Source: Bacteroidota bacterium (GTDB taxonomy: Bacteria > Bacteroidota > Bacteroidia > JAFLBG01). From it: a stretch of DNA of 64,000 bases. The position numbers were made by a program, and so were the translations under genes. Positions 26,180 through 35,477 of the stretch are shown in pieces; position 1 is the stretch's first letter; each line of letters opens with the position of its first letter. Location: contig JAFLBG010000012.1 of assembly GCA_017303975.1 (NCBI GenBank), positions 24,287-88,286 of the forward strand, written 5' to 3'. The notes beneath the pieces were generated by a model. That model was given only the letters and a program-made list of their open reading frames with translations. It ran no database searches and was not told the origin of the DNA.

Positions 26180-29100
26180 ATGAAAAGATTACCACTATTT
26201 TTATACCTACTATTTTTTTCGTGTATTTTAAAGGCGGACGAGCAAGTTGTAAATCCATATCAGTTATACTTTAACGAGGCTTATCAAACTAATCCTTCTA
26301 TTCCCAAGGGAATGTTGGAGGCTGTATCTTTTAATCAAACTCGATTTTATAATTTAACAGATAGTGAGGAGGGAAGTTGCATTGATATTCCTAAAATGTA
26401 CACCGTAATGGGTTTGACTTTGGATGGAAAAAAATATTTTAGAAACAATCTTACGAAAGTAGCTCTGTTATCGGGTTATTCGGAGCAACAGATATTGACA
26501 GATGTTCGTACCTCTATTCTTGCGTATGCAAAAGCGTATACCGTATTACAGCAAAAACTAGCTTTAAATACAGACCCGGAAAATCATGTACCAATTCTTA
26601 TTGAGTTAAGTGAGCTTCCGATTGATGCAGACATTACAAATAATTTTGCGTTAAACTCGCAGTTGTATGTAATCTATAAATTTTTAACGAATGGAATTTA
26701 CCAATCTATTTATGGCTTTCCAGATCACCACATCGATTTGCAAAAAATATTCGGTGCAAATCTATCTGTGTTAAGTGCTAAGAGTGTTACAATAGATGGT
26801 TATGAAATAATGGACGAAACTAATGGTGCGTCTTATAAGTATTCGAATACCCCAACTCTTCAATCTACAGATTATGCTCCTGCATTGTGGGATCCGGCAG
26901 CAAGCTGCAACTACGGTTCTAGAAGCGGTGCTGCAATTACTGATGTTACAATACATTTTATGCAGGGTACCTATGCAGGTTCCATTTCTTGGTTTAAAAA
27001 CTGTGCCTCCAATGTATCTGCTCACTACAATATTCGCGCTTCAGATGGCCAAATAACACAAATGGTTAGAGAAAGTGATAAAGGCTTTCACTTAAAGAGT
27101 AATAATAGTTATACAATTGGTATTGAGCACGAAGGTTGGATATCTCAAACTAGTTGGTTTACTTCCGCCATGTATAGCGCATCATCTGCTTTGGTTAGGG
27201 ATATTTGTAATAGTGGTTATGGGATTAATCCTTTGCGCACGTATCATGGTCCGGCATGTAGTGGAAGTACTAGTCAGTGTTTAATTAGTACAACTTGTTA
27301 TCGAATAAAAGGACACCAACATTTTCCTGGACAAACACATAATGATCCGGGTCCAAACTGGAATTGGTATAAATTTTATACCATGATAAATAATAATCCA
27401 ACAATTACCACAGTAACTGCAACTACCGGAACATTGTATGATAATGGCGGTGCTAGTGGTAATTATACGAACGATTTAAGACAAGTTATTCTTATTCAAC
27501 CATCCGGTGCACAAACGGTTTCTATTAATTTTACTCAGTTTAGCACCGAAACTAATTTCGATTGGTTGTATATTTATGATGGAAGCACAACCAGTGCACC
27601 TTTAATTGGTAGGTATTCAGGTACAACAAATCCTGGTGCAATTACATCCTCCGGAGGGAGTTTGTTGCTTGATTTTAGAACAGATTGCGCTACTATTTCT
27701 AGTGGATGGGCTCTCACCTATAATGGTTCCGGCTCATCATCATCTACTACAGATATAGTTGCGCCTACCACGCAAATACAAGCAAATTTAAATTGGCAAA
27801 CACAAGATTTTGTTGCAACAGTTACTGATTCTGATAATGTTGGAGGTAGTGGAGTAGATAGGGGATACTATCAAGTTATTGATTTTGATGGAACAGAGTG
27901 GAGAGCCAATAATACACGAGGTTATTTTTCTGATAATTTTGATCAGGCTATTCATGCTGATTGGACTGCAAAAACAGGTACTTGGAACATTACTTCTCAG
28001 GCACTTTATCAATCGGACGATACGCAAAACAATACAAATATTTATGCGCCACTTACTCAAACATTATCTAACAGGTACTTGTATCACTTTGTAGGTAAAA
28101 TAACGGGAGCCGGAAATAATAGAAGAGCCGGTTTTCACTTTATGTGCGATAATCCGGATTCCTTGCAGCGCGGTAATTCTTATTTTGTATGGTTTAGATT
28201 GGACGACCAAAAATTGCAAATCTATAAGACCATTAATAATAGCTTTGCGTCTCCTATGTTAGATGTGCCGCTTACCTTTTCTGTGAATGTGTACTACGAT
28301 TACAAAGTATTGTATGATAGAATTACCGGACTAATTCGTGTATATCAAAATAACATTTTAGTTGGTACAGTTACTGATTCTTCTCCAATTGCAAGTGGTA
28401 CACATATTTCATTTAGGTCGGGCAATTCTCAGTTTTATGTAAACGAATTGAAAATTTATCGCTCCAGGGGAGCATCTGTAAATATTACAGTAGGTACTTC
28501 TTCTAGCGATATTCGTTATCAAAATATAGATCCGTTTACCGAGGCCGCACGATTAAAAACTATCTGCACCGATTCGGCCGGAAATCTTTCTGCGGTAGAT
28601 TATTATTACATAAATGCCGATTGGACAGCTCCCGGAGCAATTAAGAATATGTACGATGGAAGCATGTTGTTGGTTGATTCGGCAATCAATTTTTCTGCTA
28701 CCAGCATTTCCGCTAATTGGACTTCCAGTTCCGACCCACATTCCGGGATTGAAGAATATTATTTTGCAATTGGAAGTTCCGCAGGCGATTCTGATTTAGT
28801 TGGTTGGACAAACAATTTCGATAGTACAACCATTACTATTAATCCTATTGCGTTGCAAAATGGTACAACTTATTACATTAGTGCAAAAGCTAAGAATGGA
28901 GCGGGATTGTGGTCGCCAGTAATTACATCTAATGGACAAGTTGTAGATACTAATTTTCATAAAATTATTGCGTTGCCTAATGATGAAGATTATATTCTTT
29001 ACGCTAATCCAATTTCAAGAAATACGTTGGTGTATTTATCGTTAAGTCAAGAGGCAAAATTAGATGTTAAGCTAGTAGATGTATTAGGTCGCGAAACACT

Positions 29101-29251
29101 TATTCTTGGAGGAACGTATGGAACAGGAAAGCATCGCATTCCTCTTAGCTTGGAAAAAGAAGCCATTTTAGAAGGTGTATATTTTGTACATATTTATAAA
29201 AATGGAGCGTCTAAGCCCGAGATTAGAAAAGTGGTGTATATAAATAAATAG
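26180..29251 (+). CDS. Secreted N-acetylmuramoyl-L-alanine amidase with CUB, lectin-like and Fn3 domains, T9SS cargo
   Basis: A 1023-aa exported protein. The signal peptide ends near residue 19. Residues about 20-235 are an unassigned helical region. The Amidase_2/PGRP domain (about 250-400) has zinc ligands H259, H379 and D389 (GHQHFPGQTHNDPGP, aligned with AmpD) and the catalytic-type E316 in IGIEHEGW. A CUB-like domain follows (about 415-510; FDWLYIYDG, SSGWALTYNG), then a jelly-roll/LamG-like domain (about 580-760), an Fn3-like domain (about 810-915) and a T9SS type A-like end (about 945-1023; DVKLVDVLGRE). It would cut peptide from muramic acid outside the cell. It converges on tsaB with 5 bp between stops. 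Confidence 0.83.
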   Translation: MKRLPLFLYLLFFSCILKADEQVVNPYQLYFNEAYQTNPSIPKGMLEAVSFNQTRFYNLTDSEEGSCIDIPKMYTVMGLTLDGKKYFRNNLTKVALLSGYSEQQILTDVRTSILAYAKAYTVLQQKLALNTDPENHVPILIELSELPIDADITNNFALNSQLYVIYKFLTNGIYQSIYGFPDHHIDLQKIFGANLSVLSAKSVTIDGYEIMDETNGASYKYSNTPTLQSTDYAPALWDPAASCNYGSRSGAAITDVTIHFMQGTYAGSISWFKNCASNVSAHYNIRASDGQITQMVRESDKGFHLKSNNSYTIGIEHEGWISQTSWFTSAMYSASSALVRDICNSGYGINPLRTYHGPACSGSTSQCLISTTCYRIKGHQHFPGQTHNDPGPNWNWYKFYTMINNNPTITTVTATTGTLYDNGGASGNYTNDLRQVILIQPSGAQTVSINFTQFSTETNFDWLYIYDGSTTSAPLIGRYSGTTNPGAITSSGGSLLLDFRTDCATISSGWALTYNGSGSSSSTTDIVAPTTQIQANLNWQTQDFVATVTDSDNVGGSGVDRGYYQVIDFDGTEWRANNTRGYFSDNFDQAIHADWTAKTGTWNITSQALYQSDDTQNNTNIYAPLTQTLSNRYLYHFVGKITGAGNNRRAGFHFMCDNPDSLQRGNSYFVWFRLDDQKLQIYKTINNSFASPMLDVPLTFSVNVYYDYKVLYDRITGLIRVYQNNILVGTVTDSSPIASGTHISFRSGNSQFYVNELKIYRSRGASVNITVGTSSSDIRYQNIDPFTEAARLKTICTDSAGNLSAVDYYYINADWTAPGAIKNMYDGSMLLVDSAINFSATSISANWTSSSDPHSGIEEYYFAIGSSAGDSDLVGWTNNFDSTTITINPIALQNGTTYYISAKAKNGAGLWSPVITSNGQVVDTNFHKIIALPNDEDYILYANPISRNTLVYLSLSQEAKLDVKLVDVLGRETLILGGTYGTGKHRIPLSLEKEAILEGVYFVHIYKNGASKPEIRKVVYINK

Positions 29252-29256
29252 CTATT

Positions 29257-29931
29257 CTACTTTTTTGTGGGCGTGTAAAAATCCTTTACATAATTAGGCT
29301 CGAAGTAGGCAGCATCTACAAATTTTTTTTGTAAGAACATTTGGTCTGCTATGCTTGCCATTTCCTTGGCAGATGGGTAAATAGTATCTATAAAAAATGC
29401 ATTCGTGTTGTTGGCGAATATGGGTTTGCATTTTTCGGCACCATTCCCAATAAAATATATTTTTTGGGTTTTTAGTTCTTCGGCAAAAGAACTGTGGTCA
29501 ATAATCATCGCACAAGTTTCTAATAATTGTTTTTTTTCTGCCGAGAACAATGCGGTGTAAACCTCCATTCTTCTAGCATCAATCATTGGACATATAAGCG
29601 CATCAGATTCTATTGACGAAACTGCGTTTGCCATTATAAGTAGGGAGTCAATAGCAATCAAAGGTTTTTTTAAGGAATAACATAATCCTTTTGCAGTTGA
29701 TGCGCCAATTCGTAGTCCTGTATAAGAGCCTGGTCCTTTACCTACCGCAATAGCATCAACATTGTTTAGTGTTTTGTTAGCTATAGTAAGAACATCTTGT
29801 ATAAAGAGGGTACTATTTTCGGCATGAGTATAGCCATCATTTAATTCCTTACACGCAATAGTTTTTCCATCTAGACTCAATGCAACCGAACAAAGTGTGG
29901 TAGATGTTTCTAGTGATAAAATAAGAGCCAT
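29257..29931 (-). CDS. tsaB: tRNA threonylcarbamoyladenosine biosynthesis protein TsaB
   Basis: A 224-aa ASKHA-fold protein. The N-terminal LSLETSTTLCSVALS and the GKGPGSYTGLRIGASTAKGL motif (about 64-83) are diagnostic. TsaB pairs with TsaD and TsaE to place threonylcarbamoyl on A37 of ANN-decoding tRNAs; tsaD lies at the right edge of this window. It follows the DUF3127 gene by 18 bp on the same strand, so they are probably co-transcribed. Confidence 0.92.
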   Translation of the reverse strand: MALILSLETSTTLCSVALSLDGKTIACKELNDGYTHAENSTLFIQDVLTIANKTLNNVDAIAVGKGPGSYTGLRIGASTAKGLCYSLKKPLIAIDSLLIMANAVSSIESDALICPMIDARRMEVYTALFSAEKKQLLETCAMIIDHSSFAEELKTQKIYFIGNGAEKCKPIFANNTNAFFIDTIYPSAKEMASIADQMFLQKKFVDAAYFEPNYVKDFYTPTKK

Positions 29932-29949
29932 TAAAAGGGTTTGTGTTAA

Positions 29950-30303
29950 TTAAAATGGCAAATCGTCTTCTGTTTCAGGCAGAGGAGGTAATTCTTGCTC
30001 GAAAGAAGGTGCGTTTTTCCCTGCAGTATTATTCGATCCTCCGGCACTTTCTATTTTCCATGCTTTTACATCGGTGTACCATTTCCCATTATATTCTCTG
30101 CTTTCAACATCAAAAGAGATGTTTAATTTATTGCCAACTTGCAGTTGACTTTCATTTATTTTATCGCCCCAAATAGAAATACATACTTTTTTAGGGTATT
30201 GACCTTCCGTTTCTACAATTATATCTTGTTTTTTCCATTGTCCGTTTTTTCCGGTTCCTGTTTGCAAAGGCAAAACTTGGCTCAATTTGGCTGTTAATTC
30301 CAT
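29950..30303 (-). CDS. DUF3127 OB-fold protein with SSB-like acidic tip
   Basis: A 117-aa protein. Residues 1-83 match DUF3127: ELTAKLSQVLPLQTGTGKNG, WKKQDIIVETEGQYPKKVCIS and EYNGKWYTDVKAWKIE, an OB-fold-like pattern. A Gly/Asn/Ser-rich linker (about 86-102) leads to an acidic tail ending ETEDDLPF. This tip closely resembles the DDDIPF end of single-stranded DNA-binding protein, which recruits replication and repair enzymes. It probably binds single-stranded nucleic acid. It is the first gene of the tsaB transcript and is divergent from the gene at 30609. Confidence 0.8.
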   Translation of the reverse strand: MELTAKLSQVLPLQTGTGKNGQWKKQDIIVETEGQYPKKVCISIWGDKINESQLQVGNKLNISFDVESREYNGKWYTDVKAWKIESAGGSNNTAGKNAPSFEQELPPLPETEDDLPF

Positions 30304-30608
30304 ATATACTTAATTTTTGGTCGGCTAATATAATAGTTTATTTTAATCTTAATTATTGGGTTTGGGGTTAAATTACCTAAGATGTTCGTTTTGTTGTTTC
30401 TTTTTCAATATGTTATTTAAATAAAAACTTCAAATTCGTTAAGGACTCAATTAGTAGAGAATTAAGTTGTGATCCCTCAACTATCTGTTATTTAATGGCT
30501 TATGCCGTGCTTGTTCGTGTTAGCATTCTTATTTTTTGCTAATTTTGGTTGGACAATGAAACTTTTATAGCGCATATTCGTATTAACATCAAGTTGTTGA
30601 TAAACAAT
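30304..30608. other. 305-bp divergent intergenic region
   Basis: This AT-rich gap separates the DUF3127/tsaB operon from the MORN/EF-hand gene. I find no ORF, tRNA or strong hairpin. The only recognisable signal is a TAnnTTTG box at 30540-30547. A longer in-frame start for the plus-strand gene exists at 30549, but it lacks a signal peptide. Confidence 0.6.
30540..30547 (+). promoter_or_regulatory. Candidate -7 box (TAATTTTG)
   Basis: An exact TAnnTTTG match 61 nt before the preferred ATG at 30609. The nearest upstream TTG (30511-30513) is about 26 nt away, longer than the usual spacing. If real, it would argue for the 30609 start over the Met at 30549, which would be too close to the box. 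Confidence 0.35.
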
Positions 30609-31580
30609 ATGCGAAAATCCAATTTTGTACTCATTTTTTGCTTCCTATTTGTTCACATGCAAGCCTGGATAAAGGATAGCACTAAGTATTCCTTTGAGCA
30701 GGTGGCTACCGAAGAGTACGGTATTAGTTTTTATGAGAAATTTAATGAGTTTACTGGGGGCGATTCTGCACGATTGGATGAAATTGATATTCCCAAACAA
30801 GGATGGGCTTTAGATTATTACAATACCGGCAATTTACTTCACAAAGGTTATTATCAAGACGGTCATCTTAATTATTATAAAAATTACTATCCCAATGGTC
30901 AATTAGAGCGTAGTTTTGAGGCTGTGGGTTTGGGCAGTTACATCATGAAATCTTATTACAAGGACGGAACTCAAAAGGCAATAGTACATTATAGAAATGG
31001 GATTGCACAAAAGGAGACAGATTTTTACCCCAACGGACAGGTTGATTTTTTTGAAGAGTACAACAAAAATGTAGATTATTTAATAAATAGAAAATCGTAC
31101 TCAGAAAATGGTGTGCTGATAAGTGAGTTTAAGCTTACCGATAAAAAAAAGAAGACCTATACATTGAGAGAGTTTTTTGATAATGGAACTATAAAGGAAG
31201 AGGGTGTTTTGGCGTATGATGAAGGTTCCTTAGATTATAAACGAGATGGGGTTTGGAAAACGTATGATGCCGATGGTAAAATAGTTTCGGAGGAATTGTT
31301 CGTTTCTGGCCAGCTTACTTACAATTCTGTAACATTAGCAGAGCAAAGAGTTAAAGAAGTTGATAGTCAGCAAAAAAATGCACAATTAGTATCTCATACC
31401 AATTCAAAAAACATACAGGTTAAACTCCCTAAAAAGTTTAAGTATGCTGATGTGGATAAAGACGGATTAATTTCTCAGGATGAAATATCCTTAGGTATTG
31501 ACTCTTATTTTGAAGGTAATAAGCATTTCTCTCCCGAGATAATAAACGAGCTAATTGACTACTTTTTTGAGCAAGGATAA
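30609..31580 (+). CDS. Exported MORN-like repeat protein with C-terminal EF-hand
   Basis: A 323-aa protein from the chosen Met, which gives a signal peptide (1-20, FVLIFCFLFVHMQA). The central region (about 60-235) has repeated YYxNGxL/YxDGxx units such as YYNTGNLLHKGYY, YYPNGQLERSF, FYPNGQVDFFEEY and FFDNGTIKEEG, the MORN_2/YwqK pattern. Near the end is a canonical calcium loop, D281-V-D-K-D-G-L-I-S-Q-D-E292, with all coordinating positions filled. The combination of MORN-type repeats and a single EF-hand suggests a calcium-responsive envelope protein, but function is unknown. Confidence 0.7.
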   Translation: MRKSNFVLIFCFLFVHMQAWIKDSTKYSFEQVATEEYGISFYEKFNEFTGGDSARLDEIDIPKQGWALDYYNTGNLLHKGYYQDGHLNYYKNYYPNGQLERSFEAVGLGSYIMKSYYKDGTQKAIVHYRNGIAQKETDFYPNGQVDFFEEYNKNVDYLINRKSYSENGVLISEFKLTDKKKKTYTLREFFDNGTIKEEGVLAYDEGSLDYKRDGVWKTYDADGKIVSEELFVSGQLTYNSVTLAEQRVKEVDSQQKNAQLVSHTNSKNIQVKLPKKFKYADVDKDGLISQDEISLGIDSYFEGNKHFSPEIINELIDYFFEQG

Positions 31581-31619
31581 TCCTTCTTTGTTTTAAAATA
31601 TCTATTCCAAAACAATTCC

Positions 31620-31627
31620 TATCTTTG
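31620..31627 (+). promoter_or_regulatory. Candidate yidC -7 box (TATCTTTG)
   Basis: TATCTTTG followed by CGGGC matches the Bacteroidota TAnnTTTG core and lies 19 nt before the yidC ATG, a common leader length in the phylum. No convincing -33 TTG is present. Confidence 0.45.
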
Positions 31628-31646
31628 CGGGCACTTTAGCTTTATT

Positions 31647-33563
31647 ATGGATAGAAATTCAATCATAGGACTTACACTCATAGGATTTATTTTATTTGGG
31701 TGGATATATATTACGGCACCTTCAAATGAAGAAATTGCTCAAAGAAAAAAAACTGCCGATTCGTTAGCCGTAATTGAAAAGCAAAAGACAGACACACTTT
31801 TAAAGGCTAGCAATGTTGTGTCTGATAAAATTCCGGCAAATTCTAACGTTGCTGCAATGGCTGTTGTTGGAGCTCTAGATTCTACAGGCAAAGCCATGCC
31901 TGTAAATGCCGATTCGTTACAAAACGAAGCAAGCAAAAGTATGTATGGTGTTTTTGCTTCGGCATCTAAAGGTGTAGAAAAATATTACACTTTGGAGAAC
32001 GAATTTTTAAAAGCAACAATATCTTCTAAAGGCGCCCGAATAGTTTCTGTAGAACTAAAAAATTATAAAACCTATTCCGGCAAACCGCTACAGTTATTCG
32101 ATAAAGACTCTTCTGCTCTTAGAACAATATTTATTGCTCAAAATAGAGCTATTGTTAGTGATTCGCTTTATTTTACTGCTAACTCAGAATCTTTTTCTGT
32201 AAATAAAACGGATTCAAATTCTATTTCCTTTAAACTATTTGCCGGCAGCTCTGATAAGTATTTAGAATATACCTACTCCCTAAAGGGCAATACGTATTTA
32301 TTAGGATTCTCCATCAACACAATAGGACTACAGGATATTATTCCTTCAAATACAAATGAGCTTACGCTTAATTGGGAGATGAAAATTCCTTCGCAAGAAA
32401 AAAGTATTGAAAATCAACAAGCAGCATCTACAATTTATTTTAAGTACAACGAAGATGAGGTTGATTATATTTCCGAAACAAGTGATGAAACAAAATCGTT
32501 TGAGTCGAAAATTAAATGGCTTGCATTTAAGCAACAGTTTTTCACATCTGTTTTAATTGCAAAAACAGACTTCGAAAAGCCAATGGATGCTACCACAAAG
32601 AAGATTGTGGGCTCTAAAAATTATGTAAAAGAATTTACTTCTAATCTTACAATTCCGTACAAGCACTTGGCTAAGGAAGGCTTTGATATGCAGTTTTATT
32701 TTGGACCAACCCACTACCAAACATTAAAAGAGTATGGTTTGTCGTTAGAAAAGCAGGTGCCGCTTGGTTGGGGAATTTTAGGTTGGGTAAATAGATTTTT
32801 GGTTATTCCTATTTTTAATTTTTTAGATGGATTTAATTTAAACTACGGAATTGTAATTTTAATATTAACGCTTATTATCAAAGCCTTATTATTTCCGATT
32901 GCATATAAAACTTATTTGTCGTCTGCTAAGATGCGAATTTTGAAGCCTGAGGTAGATGAGATAAATAAAAAGTTTGGCAACGATGATCCTTTGAAAAAAC
33001 AGCAGGCAATGATGTCTTTGTACAAAAAGGCGGGTGTAAATCCTATGGCAGGATGCATTCCACTTTTATTACAAATGCCAATCCTAATTGCGTTGTTCCG
33101 ATTTTTTCCTGCATCTATCGAGCTAAGGCAACAAGCCTTTTTGTGGGCGGATGATTTATCTACCTACGATTCGATATTAGATTTTTCTTTTAATGTTCCA
33201 TTCTATGGCGATCATATAAGCTTGTTTACTTTATTAATGACTGTTTCTACTATACTATACACATACAGTAACAGTCAATTAATGGCAACCAATAACGATA
33301 TGCCCGGGATGAAGTTTATGATGTATTTTATGCCGATTATGTTTTTAGGAATTTTCAATAACTATTCTGCCGGATTGAGTTATTATTACTTTTTGGCAAA
33401 TATGATAACGTTTAGTCAAACCTTTATCATGCGCAGATTTGTAGATGAAGATGCGTTGCATAAAAAAATACAAGAGAATAAAAAGAAGCCGGTAAAAGTA
33501 TCTCGTTGGCAGCAACGTTTGCAGGATATGCAAAAAGAACAACAAAAGAGATTGAAAAAATAA
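31647..33563 (+). CDS. yidC: Membrane protein insertase YidC
   Basis: A 638-aa full-length Gram-negative YidC. Residues about 5-25 are the N-terminal membrane anchor (IIGLTLIGFILFGWIYI), followed by the large periplasmic beta domain (about 90-350) and the conserved 60-kDa insertase core (about 375-600), with YGIVILILTLIIKALLFPI, MAGCIPLLLQMPILIALFRFFP and a hydrophobic C-terminal hairpin. The basic tail ends KRLKK, as usual for ribosome contact. It inserts inner-membrane proteins with or without SecYEG. It converges on the polysaccharide operon with a 12-bp gap. Confidence 0.96.
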   Translation: MDRNSIIGLTLIGFILFGWIYITAPSNEEIAQRKKTADSLAVIEKQKTDTLLKASNVVSDKIPANSNVAAMAVVGALDSTGKAMPVNADSLQNEASKSMYGVFASASKGVEKYYTLENEFLKATISSKGARIVSVELKNYKTYSGKPLQLFDKDSSALRTIFIAQNRAIVSDSLYFTANSESFSVNKTDSNSISFKLFAGSSDKYLEYTYSLKGNTYLLGFSINTIGLQDIIPSNTNELTLNWEMKIPSQEKSIENQQAASTIYFKYNEDEVDYISETSDETKSFESKIKWLAFKQQFFTSVLIAKTDFEKPMDATTKKIVGSKNYVKEFTSNLTIPYKHLAKEGFDMQFYFGPTHYQTLKEYGLSLEKQVPLGWGILGWVNRFLVIPIFNFLDGFNLNYGIVILILTLIIKALLFPIAYKTYLSSAKMRILKPEVDEINKKFGNDDPLKKQQAMMSLYKKAGVNPMAGCIPLLLQMPILIALFRFFPASIELRQQAFLWADDLSTYDSILDFSFNVPFYGDHISLFTLLMTVSTILYTYSNSQLMATNNDMPGMKFMMYFMPIMFLGIFNNYSAGLSYYYFLANMITFSQTFIMRRFVDEDALHKKIQENKKKPVKVSRWQQRLQDMQKEQQKRLKK

Positions 33564-33575
33564 GTGAAAGCTTTG

Positions 33576-34604
33576 TTAGCGTTTGTTTTTAATGCCTCTA
33601 AGAATACATTTTAAAACAAATTTCACATTTTCTAAAATTGAAATTGGGAACTGTTTTTTTAATGAAGAGCTTAAATAAATTTTTATTGCTTTAACTCCTA
33701 AGTTTGTATTGCCACAACTATCTAACCAAAGTTTTCCTATTACTTTGTTTAGCGATTCGGTATTGAATATATTTTTTTCTTTGTTTAATGCAGAAAGCTT
33801 TATAAGCCACTCTTCAATTTTCAATAATTCATCAGTACTTTGTAGAAAAACATTATTCCCAATTTTGGAGTGTGTTTCCAACTCGACAGAGGAAAATTGT
33901 ATTCCTAAATTCGATAAAAAACATTCACGTATTTTATTTGAAATAATTTTTTGCTCCTCTGTTTTAGTGCTGGTTATTTGGGTATCATGAATTCGGTAAA
34001 GTAAAAGTTCTTCTTCCAAAAGATGAATTTCTCCTTTGTTGATTATCACATCAGTCCATAGTTTGTAATCTTCTGCGTGTTTAAAATTGGTATCGTACTG
34101 TAAGTTATTTTTTTTAATAAAATCGGTACGCATCATCACCGTAGGATGGGCTATGGTTGCAGTAAACAATAACAGTGGGGCAATTTCGTTGCTTGTGAAC
34201 CAATTATTTGTAGATATTGTTTTTTGTTTAAATAGATATTTGTTATTAGTTGCGCATACTGCGCAAGTGCTGTTCTTTTGTAAATAGCTGATTTGTTTTT
34301 TTAACCTATTGGGAAGGCTTATGTCATCCGCATCCATTCTAGCGATGTAGTTGCCTTTTGCTAAAGAAAATCCCTTGTTGAGTGTACTAATAAGACCAAG
34401 ATTGGTAGTGTTTTCAATTAGTCGTATTCTTTTATCTGTAAAGCTGCGAATTATTTTATTTGAATTATCTGTAGAACCATCATCAATTACTATAAGCTCA
34501 AAATCTGTATAGGATTGGCTAAGAATACTATCAATAGCCTCTCGCAAGTATTTTTCTGAATTAAATACCGGCATTAGTACAGTTATTTCCGGTGCTTTAG
34601 TCAT
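33576..34604 (-). CDS. GT2 glycosyltransferase
   Basis: A 342-aa inverting GT-A enzyme. The N-terminal ITVLMPVFNSEKYLREAIDSIL, IDDGSTDNS and YIARMDADDIS (DxD) are standard GT2 motifs. It is a clear paralogue of the GT2 at 37554 over the first 120 residues. It is the last gene of the minus-strand polysaccharide operon and its start overlaps the GT14 gene by 8 bp. Donor and acceptor sugars cannot be read. Confidence 0.88.
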   Translation of the reverse strand: MTKAPEITVLMPVFNSEKYLREAIDSILSQSYTDFELIVIDDGSTDNSNKIIRSFTDKRIRLIENTTNLGLISTLNKGFSLAKGNYIARMDADDISLPNRLKKQISYLQKNSTCAVCATNNKYLFKQKTISTNNWFTSNEIAPLLLFTATIAHPTVMMRTDFIKKNNLQYDTNFKHAEDYKLWTDVIINKGEIHLLEEELLLYRIHDTQITSTKTEEQKIISNKIRECFLSNLGIQFSSVELETHSKIGNNVFLQSTDELLKIEEWLIKLSALNKEKNIFNTESLNKVIGKLWLDSCGNTNLGVKAIKIYLSSSLKKQFPISILENVKFVLKCILRGIKNKR

Positions 34605-35475
34605 TTATTTTTTGTTGTAATTTTTCAATAATAGTGTTGTCTATTTGACAATCAAACTTTCGTCCGAAAAATTTAGATGGAGCGTTTGTTAAAAGAGTGT
34701 AGTCTTCGTCTCTTAGAATCTTTGGATACTCCGGCCCGGTTGCCCAATTAATGTAACGCAAATCGTCATTGGTAATTTTATCTGCAAATGCTGAATTTAA
34801 AAGAATTGTTTGAATAAAAATTTCATCAGCAGTGCTTGTATATTTGAATCGTTGCAGGTATTTGGGATTATCTTTTACATACTCGCATACATATTGCAAT
34901 GCCTCGTGCGATAAGGTAAACCAATTGGGGCCACCATAAAAATTATAGTTTAATTTTCGCTTTATTCCTGTTATATCTTGCAACTTGTGAATAAGGGCAT
35001 TTAGTTTATTGTATTTATAAGAGTGTCGTTGACTTAAAATGTCTATCCAATAGTAATACAAACGTTCTAGTCCGCCATTCTCTCCCCAATTAGCAGTATT
35101 GGGTAATTTAAAGTGAGATAAAAATTCCTGGCCTTTGTGTTGTTCCAGAAAAGATGCAAATTCTGTTATCTTTTTTATTGGAAAATCTTGCCCGCTTATA
35201 AGGCTGTAATAGCTGCATTTTGATTTAGCCACAGCAGTAGTAATAAGTTCTAAGGTGGCCTTTATTTGGTTGAAACTTCCCCAATAAACTTTGTAGCGTT
35301 TAGTAAAAATAATTTTTGAATTGGAATTGTATTTTCGGTAAAGAAAATTATATGTTTCTTCTGATTTTAAATCTACATGGATGAATAATTGTACATCGTT
35401 TTTAATCAATGTTTCAATCAACTTACTTGCTTGTTCCTGATAACGATGTATTAATACTAAAAAGCCTAATTTCAT
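34597..35475 (-). CDS. GT14 (core-2/I-branching-like) glycosyltransferase
   Basis: A 292-aa protein matching the Branch domain: KLGFLVLIHRYQEQASKLIETL, FIHVDLKS, YYSLISGQDFPIK and GPNWFTLSHEALQYV, followed by SSTADEIFIQTIL-like residues (STADEIFIQT). Family members transfer N-acetylglucosamine or xylose in branching linkages. No DxD is expected in this metal-independent family. It overlaps the GT2 gene downstream and lies 2 bp after the fucosyltransferase gene, so tight co-translation is likely. Confidence 0.85.
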   Translation of the reverse strand: MKLGFLVLIHRYQEQASKLIETLIKNDVQLFIHVDLKSEETYNFLYRKYNSNSKIIFTKRYKVYWGSFNQIKATLELITTAVAKSKCSYYSLISGQDFPIKKITEFASFLEQHKGQEFLSHFKLPNTANWGENGGLERLYYYWIDILSQRHSYKYNKLNALIHKLQDITGIKRKLNYNFYGGPNWFTLSHEALQYVCEYVKDNPKYLQRFKYTSTADEIFIQTILLNSAFADKITNDDLRYINWATGPEYPKILRDEDYTLLTNAPSKFFGRKFDCQIDNTIIEKLQQKIND

Positions 35476-35477
35476 TT

